Source of the DNA: Bacillota bacterium
Lineage (GTDB): Bacteria > Bacillota > Bacilli > Alicyclobacillales > SLC66
Reading direction: 5' to 3'
Length of the DNA stretch: 5,756 nucleotides
NCBI GenBank assembly: GCA_021797415.1
Contig: JAJZZT010000378.1
Location: 1 to 5,756, forward strand
In this document: one piece after another, positions 1-5,702 of the stretch
Numbering within the stretch: position 1 is the stretch's first letter
Layout of the letters: every line of letters starts with the position of its first letter
Notes under the pieces: model-generated
Databases searched by the model: none
Seen by the model: the letters and a program-made list of their open reading frames with translations, nothing else
Told to the model about the DNA's origin: nothing
Position numbers and translations under genes: made by a program

Positions 1-1
1 C

Positions 2-376
2 TACGCCCGTACCTGCTACGATCATGTGGCGGGTCGCGTGGGGGTGGCGATCGCAGAGGCTGTGATGGCGCGCGGGTACTTTGAGCCCGCGGCGTCCGGC
101 TGCCGCCTGACCGATGCGGGGCTTGCCTGGCTTGCGGAACTCGGCGTTGCTTGGGACGGGACGCGCAGGGACGTGCCGTTGCACATTGACTGGACGGAGC
201 GCACGGAACACCTGGCGGGTCCGCTCGCTGTCCACCTTACGGAGCGCCTGTTCGAACTGGGCTGGTTTGCGCGCGGTTCCGGGGGGAGCGTCGTCGGCAG
301 GCGGGCGGTTGTGGTCACGAAGGCGGGCAAGGCCGCGCTGCGCGCTCACCTGGGGCTGGATTTGGAGGATGTGTAG
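2..376 (+). CDS. ArsR-family winged-helix transcriptional regulator, C-terminal part (5' end outside window)
   Basis: The frame is open from the window edge and ends at TAG 374-376, giving 124 residues. The first visible residues, YARTCYDHVAGRVGVA, match the conserved ARTCYDHLAG-type segment that follows the DNA-binding winged helix in a subgroup of ArsR-like regulators. Further on, DWTERTEHLAGPLA and a closing VVVTKAGKAALRAHLG match the C-terminal half of the same proteins. The helix-turn-helix itself would lie upstream, outside the window. In many relatives as I remember them, a cysteine sits a few residues before the DWTER motif; here that stretch reads PLHIDW, so it is absent. Such proteins are cytoplasmic DNA-binding repressors or activators; the ligand cannot be told from this fragment. 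A 173-bp gap separates it from the next gene, which appears to have its own promoter, so the two are probably not strictly co-transcribed. The family call is from remembered motifs. Confidence 0.82.
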   Translation, partial: YARTCYDHVAGRVGVAIAEAVMARGYFEPAASGCRLTDAGLAWLAELGVAWDGTRRDVPLHIDWTERTEHLAGPLAVHLTERLFELGWFARGSGGSVVGRRAVVVTKAGKAALRAHLGLDLEDV

Positions 377-450
377 AAGCGCGATAAGACCGACTGGAGA
401 GAAGACGGGGATCCCGATGGCTGGCAGAGACGGGGCACGTTCACATCATC

Positions 451-464
451 ATGACATGTATCAT
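451..464. promoter_or_regulatory. Imperfect palindrome just upstream of the promoter, possible operator
   Basis: Positions 451-464 read ATGACATGTATCAT. The outer arms ATGA and TCAT are exact inverted repeats and the inner bases pair only partly (10 of 14 positions agree with the reverse complement). The site ends 7 bp before the proposed -35 box, where activators or repressors often bind, and the ArsR-type regulator lies directly upstream. The link to that regulator is inference only, and a palindrome this short can arise by chance. Confidence 0.2.
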
Positions 465-471
465 TCTGACG

Positions 472-500
472 TTGACGTGAGGAGTAAGTAAAGATAGACT
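472..500 (+). promoter_or_regulatory. Probable sigma-A promoter for the isochorismatase-fold hydrolase gene
   Basis: A -35-like TTGACG (472-477; 5 of 6 consensus matches) is followed by a 17-bp spacer and a -10-like TAGACT (495-500; 4 of 6). The start codon at 550 would then have a leader of roughly 40 nt. The -35 box lies inside a tandem TGACGT TGACGT (467-478). The spacing is ideal and the position fits the downstream gene, but the -10 match is moderate and no transcription data are available. Confidence 0.5.
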
Positions 501-535
501 GTGCGGTGTGTGGACTCATTTCGCAGCAGTGCAAT

Positions 536-542
536 GAGGAGG
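536..542 (+). promoter_or_regulatory. Shine-Dalgarno site that decides the start of the isochorismatase-fold gene
   Basis: GAGGAGG at 536-542 is a near-perfect ribosome binding site. The first in-frame ATG (544) lies only 1 nt downstream, too close to be used, while ATG 550 lies 7 nt downstream, the normal distance in Bacillota. This supports a start at 550. Confidence 0.8.
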
Positions 543-549
543 AATGGAC

Positions 550-1131
550 ATGGCTGAACTTCAACTGAATCCTGCGCGGACGGCGCTTGTTGTGATCGAT
601 TTGCAGAAAGGAATCGCTGCAATGCCCTGCGCGCCATACCCGGCTACCGCCGTGGTCGAACGGGCCGCCCGGCTGGCCGATGCGTTCCGCAAAGCGGGCG
701 GACTGGTCGTGCTGGTCAATGTCAACACAACCGACGGAAAGGACATGCTCCGCCCTGTCACGGACGAGCCGGTGCGGTCGGTCGGGTGGGAACGGCCGGC
801 GGACTGGGCGCAACTGGTGCCGGAATTAAACGTGGCGGCGACCGACCATCTGGTGACCAAGCGGCAGTGGGGCGCGTTCTTTGGCACGGACCTGGACCTG
901 CAGTTGCGCCGCCGCGGCATCGACACGATCGTCCTGTGCGGCATCGCGACGCACATCGGCGTCGAAACGACAGCGCGCGAAGCGTACCAGCACGCGTATC
1001 AGCAGGTGTTTGCCGAGGATGCGATGACCGCAATGGATGCGGCACAGCACGAGAACAGTTGCAAGTACATATTTCCCCGCGTCGGCCGCCTGCGAAAGAC
1101 CGATGAGATCATCGCCGCCCTCCGAGGATAG
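550..1131 (+). CDS. Isochorismatase-family hydrolase lacking the usual nucleophilic cysteine
   Basis: The protein has 193 residues, a normal length for the single-domain family, and should be cytoplasmic (no signal peptide or membrane segment). Conserved blocks appear in order. The strand carrying the first acidic residue reads LVVIDLQ (Asp17). The lysine segment reads VTKRQWGAFFGTDLD (Lys104). The GIATHIGVETTAREA block is where most cysteine hydrolases of this family (nicotinamidases, carbamoylases) have CVESTARDA. At the nucleophile position this protein has Gly137; its only nearby cysteine is Cys130, before the conserved Gly-Ile-Ala turn. Isochorismatase proper (EntB, PhzD) also lacks the cysteine at this site and hydrolyses a vinyl ether without a thioester intermediate, and some uncharacterised family members carry a similar IGVE motif. 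The substrate cannot be named, and no chorismate or siderophore genes are nearby. The start at 550 is set by the ribosome binding site. A 74-bp gap leads to the serine hydrolase gene on the same strand. Confidence 0.9.
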   Translation: MAELQLNPARTALVVIDLQKGIAAMPCAPYPATAVVERAARLADAFRKAGGLVVLVNVNTTDGKDMLRPVTDEPVRSVGWERPADWAQLVPELNVAATDHLVTKRQWGAFFGTDLDLQLRRRGIDTIVLCGIATHIGVETTAREAYQHAYQQVFAEDAMTAMDAAQHENSCKYIFPRVGRLRKTDEIIAALRG

Positions 1132-1188
1132 ATTGTACAGACGCGCATGAATCAGATAGAGTAAAGCGATGACATTCTGCGGTTTTGT

Positions 1189-1194
1189 GAGGAG
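1189..1194 (+). promoter_or_regulatory. Shine-Dalgarno site of the serine hydrolase gene
   Basis: GAGGAG at 1189-1194 overlaps the furthest upstream in-frame GTG (1194), which therefore cannot be the start. The site is 8 nt before GTG 1203 and 11 nt before ATG 1206, so translation starts at one of these adjacent codons. Confidence 0.7.
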
Positions 1195-1205
1195 TGGCGT
1201 ACGTG

Positions 1206-2624
1206 ATGGAAAGATTGCCGCGCGCTGGTGTGCATGCATGCGGCGTCAGCGCCCAAGCTGTGCTGGGGTTTCTTGACGCGGTCTCCGAGCTGCAACTGGA
1301 ACTGCACAGCTTCATGCTGATCAGGCATGGGGCGGTTGCCGCCGAAGGCTGGTGGAATCCGTATCGCGCCACTGCGCCGCACATGCTGTTTTCCCTGACG
1401 AAAAGCTTTACGTCGACCGCGGTGGGACTGGCGGTTGCGGACGGTCTGATCACGGTGGACGATTTCGTGCATTCCTTTTTCCCGGAGTACATCTCCGTCC
1501 CCGCGGAAGGCCATCTGGCCGCCATGCGGATCCGCCACCTGCTGTCCATGAGCACCGGGCATGCGCAGGATGCGCGGCTGTCACGAGAGGGCCACGAGGA
1601 GGACTGGGTGTGGGGTTTTTTCCAGGAGCCTGTCGTTCATGAGCCGGGAACGCATTTTGTGTACAACAACGGGGCGAGTTATATGCTGTCTGCGATCGTG
1701 CAGCGGGTGACCGGCCAGACACTTGAGCAGTATCTGGGACCGCGGCTGTTTGCGCCGCTCGGGATCGCCGTCGCCAAGTGGGACACGTGTCCGCGCGGAC
1801 GAAGTATCGGCGGCTCTGGCCTGCGCCTCAAAACGGAGGATATCGCTAAATTCGGGTTGCTGTACCTGCAGCGGGGCATGTGGAACGGTGGCCGCATCCT
1901 GCCCGCCGCATGGGTGGATGAGGCGACCAGCCGCAAAATGGAAAATGGCGCTGACTCTGCAAGCGACTGGACGCAGGGTTATGGATACCAGTTCTGGCGC
2001 TGCCGTCACGGCGCATACCGTGGAGACGGAGCATTTGGCCAGTTTTGTGTGGTATTTCCGGAACAGGATGCCGTGTTGGCCATCACGAGCGGGGTCCGCC
2101 AAATGCAACAGGTGCTTGACGCCGCTTTTGCGCACCTGCTCCCAGGGATGGACGACCGTGTCGCTGCGGCGGCGGCGGATGCGCAGGAGGAACTTGGAGA
2201 ACGTCTCGCCGCTCTTGCCTTGCCGCCTGTCGGTCCTGGTCAGGCTGCCCCGCGGACTTCTGGTGCGGCGAACTATGCCATCGCGAGCAATGCGCAGGGA
2301 TTCACCGCCGTCCGCTTCGCCTGGGAGCAGGACGGTTGCGTCGTCACCTTTGCGAATCATGATGGCGAGCATGCGATCGCATGCGGGATCGGCCATCTTG
2401 CGCAAGGCGTCTCATCGCTTTCCGGGCGTCCGGAGCCGTTTGCGGCGTCCTGCCAGTGGCGGGCGGAGGATGTGCTGGTGGTCGTGGCGCGGTTTGTGGA
2501 AACGCCGTTTTTCTGGACCATGGCATTCCGGTTTGCGGGCGAAGCGCTGCAGGCAACGATTGTCGTCAATCTGTCCTTTGGGCCGCAGGAACAATTCTCG
2601 CTGGAGGGCAAGTGGTCAGGATGA
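1206..2624 (+). CDS. Beta-lactamase-fold (class C/penicillin-binding type) serine hydrolase
   Basis: The protein has 472 residues from ATG 1206; GTG 1203, one codon earlier, has the better ribosome-site spacing and is a fair alternative. It belongs to the serine beta-lactamase/penicillin-recognising superfamily. The SxxK motif is Ser63-Leu-Thr-Lys66 within MLFSLTKSFTS. The YxN motif is Tyr153-Asn-Asn155. A glycine-rich GDGAFGQ segment (273-279) lies where the third active-site motif (KTG/HxG type) is expected. The catalytic domain spans roughly residues 1-330. A beta-rich C-terminal domain (about 350-472, ending LSFGPQEQFSLEGKW) follows and is typical of the 'serine hydrolase' subfamily with SFMLIRHG and GWWNPYR near the N-terminus. 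No signal peptide is visible, so the enzyme is probably cytoplasmic. Such proteins act as esterases, peptidases or amidases; true beta-lactamase activity is not implied. The stop overlaps the Nudix start by 4 nt, indicating an operon and translational coupling. Confidence 0.9.
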   Translation: MERLPRAGVHACGVSAQAVLGFLDAVSELQLELHSFMLIRHGAVAAEGWWNPYRATAPHMLFSLTKSFTSTAVGLAVADGLITVDDFVHSFFPEYISVPAEGHLAAMRIRHLLSMSTGHAQDARLSREGHEEDWVWGFFQEPVVHEPGTHFVYNNGASYMLSAIVQRVTGQTLEQYLGPRLFAPLGIAVAKWDTCPRGRSIGGSGLRLKTEDIAKFGLLYLQRGMWNGGRILPAAWVDEATSRKMENGADSASDWTQGYGYQFWRCRHGAYRGDGAFGQFCVVFPEQDAVLAITSGVRQMQQVLDAAFAHLLPGMDDRVAAAAADAQEELGERLAALALPPVGPGQAAPRTSGAANYAIASNAQGFTAVRFAWEQDGCVVTFANHDGEHAIACGIGHLAQGVSSLSGRPEPFAASCQWRAEDVLVVVARFVETPFFWTMAFRFAGEALQATIVVNLSFGPQEQFSLEGKWSG

Positions 2625-3118
2625 CAATCCGTTTGCGGCAGATGACCTGCGCCTATCTGCGCAACGGCCCCGATGTGCTGCTCATGAAGCGGTCGGATAC
2701 GATGCGTATCGCGCCCGGGCTGTGGGCCTGCATCGGGGGGCACCTGGAACCGGAAGAGATCAGCGATCCGGCCGTCTGCACCCTGCGTGAGATCGAAGAG
2801 GAAACGGGCATCGCGGCGCACCGGATTCACGATTTCCGCCTGCAGGCGATGGTGATGCGCCGCAGATTGCACGAGATCCGCACGCAGTACGTGTTTTTTG
2901 GCATGACAAATACGCGCGCGCTGAGACAGACCGCGGAAGGGACACTGCACTGGATTCCGATGGCGGATATGCTGGAAAAGGAGATGTCGACGGCCAACCG
3001 CTTCATCCTGGAGAAGTACCTGTGCGACGGCCCGTCGGACGCCGTCTGGGTGGGCGTGCTCGGGAACAGGGATGGCGCGCCCTTTATCCAGTGGGCATCC
3101 GTCGAGGATTGGGATTGA
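2621..3118 (+). CDS. Nudix hydrolase
   Basis: The protein has 165 residues. The start is ATG 2621, forming an ATGA overlap with the serine hydrolase stop; GGAGG at 2603-2607 is 13 nt away, so initiation probably relies on coupled re-initiation. The open frame extends much further upstream (to 2381), but that part lies wholly inside the serine hydrolase gene. The Nudix box runs from about Gly40 to Ile64. It has GGHLEPEE at its start and REIEEETGI (56-64) supplying the metal-binding glutamates Glu57, Glu60 and Glu61. The loop between the first glutamate (Glu46) and Arg56 is two residues longer than the classic GX5EX7REUXEEXGU spacing. To my recollection this EEI-x-DP-type loop occurs in a subset of Bacillales Nudix proteins. 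The N-terminus (CAYLRNGPDVLLMKRSD) and the central PGLWACIGG are typical of MutT-like folds. These enzymes cleave nucleoside diphosphates linked to another moiety; the substrate is not predictable. No clear terminator follows. Confidence 0.92.
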   Translation: MTIRLRQMTCAYLRNGPDVLLMKRSDTMRIAPGLWACIGGHLEPEEISDPAVCTLREIEEETGIAAHRIHDFRLQAMVMRRRLHEIRTQYVFFGMTNTRALRQTAEGTLHWIPMADMLEKEMSTANRFILEKYLCDGPSDAVWVGVLGNRDGAPFIQWASVEDWD

Positions 3119-3327
3119 CACTTCCACTCTCCACCGATGACTCTATCTTATCCATGGACGGTCGTGGCGACGGCTGGCAGTAGAATTGCATTTTCAAGAT
3201 GGACGAATATGGATGAAACCTTGGCGCACCTGCAATCGTCTATGGGATACGTGATCGTTATGGCGCTGTCCCTGACGGCCAATGATACAACGCATGATCC
3301 ACCGCTTCGTGAAAGGATGGGACAGCG
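3119..3327. other. Intergenic stretch without supported gene
   Basis: The 209 bp between the Nudix stop and the end of the transposon-like remnant contain no convincing gene. A + strand frame from ATG 3137 to 3385 exists, but it has no ribosome binding site, resembles nothing I know, and runs into the inverted tnpB remnant. A consensus -35 hexamer TTGACA (3115-3120) overlaps the Nudix stop but lacks a -10 box at proper spacing. No terminator-like hairpin with a T-run was seen. Confidence 0.5.
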
Positions 3328-3334
3328 TCAACTA

Positions 3335-3354
3335 CTCCGCCCTAAAGGATGGAG
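3335..3354 (-). repeat. Right-end hairpin of the IS605-type element (3' end of tnpB / omega-RNA region)
   Basis: On the minus strand, 3354 to 3335 folds as CTCC/GGAG outer arms, one mismatch, a T-G wobble, a CC/GG inner pair and a TTTA loop, followed by TAGTTGACG. This layout, a hairpin at the very end of tnpB overlapping its stop codon, is characteristic of the right ends of IS200/IS605-family elements, where the hairpin is recognised by TnpA and the upstream strand forms the 3' part of the guide (omega/re) RNA. The mismatch suggests decay like that of the gene. The exact element end was not fixed; it probably lies near 3326-3330. Confidence 0.5.
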
Positions 3355-4061
3355 CTTGCATCTAGCCTTGCGACTGATGCGATAGGCTGATTGACGGCAG
3401 CCCGTCGGAGCAGTCTTGCCACTTCCAACAAGATATTTCCGTGCGATGTTACGAGCCGCGTTCAAATCGGCGTTCAACTCGAATCCGCACCCCTGGCGCT
3501 TGAAACGGGATTGAGCCTTGCGATTGGCGCGATGCACATGGGCCGCACCGGGAGCACATCTGCGACGTGAGGCGAGAGTCCACGCCCACCACACGACATC
3601 CCTTCGCTTCGGCCTTGTACTCCAGGAACCCGCGCAGTTGCGCAAATGTCCACGAGTGCAAGGGCGACGGGATTCGCGTCCGCGCTGCCTGGTTCGGGTG
3701 CGGATGTGGTTCAGGTTCTCCATCACGATTACGGAGCCAATAGGCGCAGAATCGACGATTCACCGACTGATCACATGGTCGCAGTCGCGGCGGAAGCGGT
3801 GGACCTTCCCGGCCAGGCGGCGCAGACGCCGCTTGGCCGGGCGAGTTCCTTTTACCCCTTCATCTTCCTGTCGAGGGCTGACTTGACAGCTTCGGTGGCC
3901 TTCACGTGCGACGCAATCACCAGTTGAGAGGGCAAATCCGGGAGCGAAAGCCGCAGGTCCCGGTACGTGGCGTGGTGCAGACGAACGCCGTTTCTCTCGC
4001 CGTCAGTCCAACCGTATTGGCAGACCGCATTAAACACGCAGTCGCTTGTTCGGGCGTGTTT

Positions 4062-4085
4062 CGAAGAATGCCAGCCTATTCTTCG
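4062..4085. repeat. Perfect 8-bp inverted repeat around the premature stop in the tnpB remnant
   Basis: CGAAGAAT (4062-4069) and ATTCTTCG (4078-4085) are exact inverted repeats separated by 8 nt. The in-frame TAG of the tnpB remnant (4076-4078) lies at the inner edge of one arm. There is no T-run next to it, so it is not a typical terminator. The surrounding codons still fit a TnpB N-terminus, so it may be coincidental. Confidence 0.45.
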
Positions 4086-4103
4086 GTGGGATTCAGCAAG
4101 AGT

Positions 4104-4131
4104 TTCACGATTCTTCTCATATTCATAGATT
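4104..4131 (+). promoter_or_regulatory. Weak candidate promoter for the secreted-protein gene, inside the tnpB remnant
   Basis: TTCACG (4104-4109) and TAGATT (4126-4131) are separated by 16 bp and resemble sigma-A boxes (4 of 6 each). They lie 70 bp upstream of GTG 4201. If real, the promoter of the secreted protein would partly derive from transposon sequence. The matches are moderate and similar pairs occur by chance. Confidence 0.25.
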
Positions 4132-4188
4132 ACCGCATTCGAACAAGAAAGGAAGTGAATGTACGGCTTCCTCCATGGCCTGAACGCC

Positions 4189-4194
4189 GAGGAG
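4189..4194 (+). promoter_or_regulatory. Shine-Dalgarno site that decides the start of the secreted-protein gene
   Basis: GAGGAG at 4189-4194 lies 6 nt before GTG 4201. The further upstream ATG 4159 also has a ribosome-site-like AAAGGAAG (4148-4155), but using it would add 14 residues in front of an already complete signal peptide. GTG 4201 is therefore preferred. Confidence 0.65.
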
Positions 4195-4200
4195 AAAGCC

Positions 4201-5649
4201 GTGTCGAAACGGATGAAGCACTCTGCGAGGGATCAACGCACATCGGGACGGTTGCTGCGGCGGGGCGTGGCCGCCGGGCTGGCGGGCGCGGGCCTGCTGG
4301 CTGCAGGACTGTCGGCCGGTACCCCGGCTTTCGCGGCGGCTCCGCCATCGTTCAACCCCGTCGTGGCGCAGGCCATGGCGTATGTCGCCGCACGCACCGG
4401 CCTGCCGCTGCAGGCGCCCACATTCATCGGGCACGCGAACGGCGTGACGCGCGGCTATCTGGCGGCAACTGCAAGCTCTTCCCCCGCCAGCTACCACGTG
4501 TCGCTCCAAGTGTCCACGACGCCCGTCGGGTTGAACAGTCCCGCGCTCTACCAACCGCCCAATACCGGATTGGCCGCCGTGATCGGGGGATTCGGCGCAC
4601 AGCGTGTATCTTCTGCAAGCCAGGCCGTACAGGACGTGGCGCTGCGGATGAAACCGGTCGCTTTTGCCGGAGTCCGTCAACAGCTCGTGAAATACACCGA
4701 CGTGAATCTGGGCAATGGCATTCAGGGTTTGTACGCCTACGTACCGCGAGCGGGCGGCGCGGGCGGTACCATCGAATGGCGGGAGGGCGAGTGGGCGCTG
4801 CGCATCACGGGATCCGGTTTCGCGGCGGACCGGTCATTGGCCGAATCGATCGTGGCGTACCTGCATACGCATCTCCTGCCGGAAACGCACGGGCTGCTGA
4901 CGGTCAGCAATGGAGGAGACGGGCAGCACACTTCCCTGTCCTTTGCGTTTGGCAATGTGGTCTACACGGTGTGGGACTATCATCACGCGCTTTCCGCCAT
5001 TTCGATGGCGATGTCCATACAGCCGTACAACATGCCGACCGCTGCCTTCCCGGCCGCCGTCCAGTCGGCCATGGGCCGTCTGCGGGGCAATACGACAGCG
5101 CCGCTGCAGGCGCCGCGGAGCCTCGGACTGCCCTTGGCCCAGGCGCGTCTTCTGCATGCGTCCACGCAGTCCGGCAAGGATTATTATCAGGTCAATCTGC
5201 AATCTAGCGCCGGGCAGGGCGTGGTGGACCAGATCGGCTGGTTTGGCGCGAAGGTATATGTCGGACAGCCCGCGGCACTCGGATTCTTGACGCAGATGGC
5301 ACAGGCGCCGCAGTTTGCTGGTCTGCGCGAGCACCCCGTGGCGCTTGGCGGCGGTATTATCGGGAAAATTTACAATCAATTAGGGATGGTTCGCTGGCAT
5401 GAAGGACTGTGGACGTTCAACGTCCAGGCGGGGAGTGATGCGGCGGACACCGCCCTGGCCAAGCGCATGGTGGCCTATCTGCACACGCACCTGCTTCCGG
5501 AAACAAACGGAAACCTGGTGGTGAAAAACACGCCGCAGGCGGAATACACCCAGATGGAATGGGTTTGGGGGAATGTGCTCTACAACGTGTACAGTGCGCA
5601 TTCCGCCATGCAGGCGCTGCAGATGGCCGTATCCTACGAAGCATTCTGA
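4201..5649 (+). CDS. Secreted protein of unknown function with two tandem copies of one domain
   Basis: From GTG 4201 the protein has 482 residues; ATG 4159 would give 496. A Sec-type signal peptide is clear: a basic N-region (SKRMKH to LLRR), a hydrophobic core (about residues 23-40, VAAGLAGAGLLAAGLSAG) and a TPAFA cleavage site near residue 45. There is no lipobox cysteine, no convincing twin-arginine motif (RRGVA) and no cell-wall anchor or further membrane segment, so it is probably released or loosely wall-bound. The mature part consists of two diverged copies, roughly residues 49-276 and 279-482. Each has a WREGEW or WHEGLW box (about 193 and 398), an identical VAYLHTHLLPET motif (218-229 and 424-435), a GNVVYTVW or GNVLYNVY box and an alpha-helical tail (HHALSAISMAMS, HSAMQALQMAVS). 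I do not recognise the family and see no catalytic signature. It lies alone, 75 bp from the tnpB remnant, which points away from it. It could be a binding or envelope protein; that is a guess. Confidence 0.88.
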   Translation: MSKRMKHSARDQRTSGRLLRRGVAAGLAGAGLLAAGLSAGTPAFAAAPPSFNPVVAQAMAYVAARTGLPLQAPTFIGHANGVTRGYLAATASSSPASYHVSLQVSTTPVGLNSPALYQPPNTGLAAVIGGFGAQRVSSASQAVQDVALRMKPVAFAGVRQQLVKYTDVNLGNGIQGLYAYVPRAGGAGGTIEWREGEWALRITGSGFAADRSLAESIVAYLHTHLLPETHGLLTVSNGGDGQHTSLSFAFGNVVYTVWDYHHALSAISMAMSIQPYNMPTAAFPAAVQSAMGRLRGNTTAPLQAPRSLGLPLAQARLLHASTQSGKDYYQVNLQSSAGQGVVDQIGWFGAKVYVGQPAALGFLTQMAQAPQFAGLREHPVALGGGIIGKIYNQLGMVRWHEGLWTFNVQAGSDAADTALAKRMVAYLHTHLLPETNGNLVVKNTPQAEYTQMEWVWGNVLYNVYSAHSAMQALQMAVSYEAF

Positions 5650-5702
5650 CGCGTCCGTCAACCCTGCCCGGCCGGCGTCGGCACGGCAGACGGGGACACG
5701 GC
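5650..5702. other. Short intergenic stretch after the secreted-protein gene
   Basis: This GC-rich stretch has several overlapping GCCGGC/GCCG-type short inverted repeats but no stable hairpin followed by a T-run, so no intrinsic terminator is called. Confidence 0.4.

Larger units (their letters stand above)
3328..4126 (-). pseudogene. tnpB: Decayed IS200/IS605-family TnpB (OrfB, RNA-guided endonuclease), internally deleted and frameshifted
   Basis: Read on the minus strand, recognisable TnpB blocks lie in order. The N-terminus MNMRRIVKLLLNPTEE starts at 4126 and is cut by TAG 4076-4078. A second block (about 4037-3855) carries NAVCQYGW and LHHATYRDLR and ends at TAA 3852-3854. A third (about 3848-3763) carries AKRRLRRLAGKVHRFRRD and ends at TGA 3760-3762. 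RuvC motif II lies in VIVMENLNHIRTRTR (Glu codon 3718-3720). SWTFAQLRGFLEYKAEAKG and TSQMCSRCG lie in another frame (about 3661-3542). HRANRKAQSRFK and RuvC motif III, NADLNAARNIA (Asp codon 3466-3468), return to the earlier frame, ending at TGA 3328-3330. The segment with RuvC motif I is absent between the second and third blocks, and total length is about 266 codons against roughly 370-400 usually. In the zinc finger, the third cysteine is Arg (codon 3496-3498). The gene cannot encode an active nuclease. No TnpA transposase is present. Confidence 0.88.

Noticed and set aside
1133..1162. TTGTAC / TAGAGT as an internal promoter before the serine hydrolase
   Set aside because: The -35 matches only 3 of 6 positions; the short gap is better read as an operon spacer.
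1723..2790. 355-codon + strand open frame inside the serine hydrolase gene
   Set aside because: It is a shadow frame; the overlapping frame carries the SxxK and YxN motifs and the full family layout.
2357..3127. 256-codon minus-strand open frame opposite the serine hydrolase and Nudix genes
   Set aside because: It lies antisense to two well-supported genes, shows no known motifs, and reflects GC-rich antisense openness.
3115..3149. TTGACA with TATCTT as a promoter after the Nudix gene
   Set aside because: The hexamers are 23 bp apart, far beyond the usual 16-18, and no gene follows.
3137..3385. Open + strand frame of 82 codons after the Nudix gene
   Set aside because: It has no ribosome binding site and no recognisable motif, and its end overlaps the inverted tnpB remnant and its terminal hairpin.
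3328..4126. Domesticated nuclease-dead TnpB (TldR-like) as an explanation for the missing RuvC motif I
   Set aside because: Such repressors keep an intact reading frame; here multiple stops and frameshifts rule out a functional full-length protein.
3906..5207. Long + strand open frame overlapping the secreted-protein gene
   Set aside because: It runs across the tnpB remnant and then out of frame through the secreted-protein gene. The translation is arginine-rich and low in complexity, as expected for a shadow frame in GC-rich DNA, while the 4201-5649 frame has a signal peptide and a conserved repeat.
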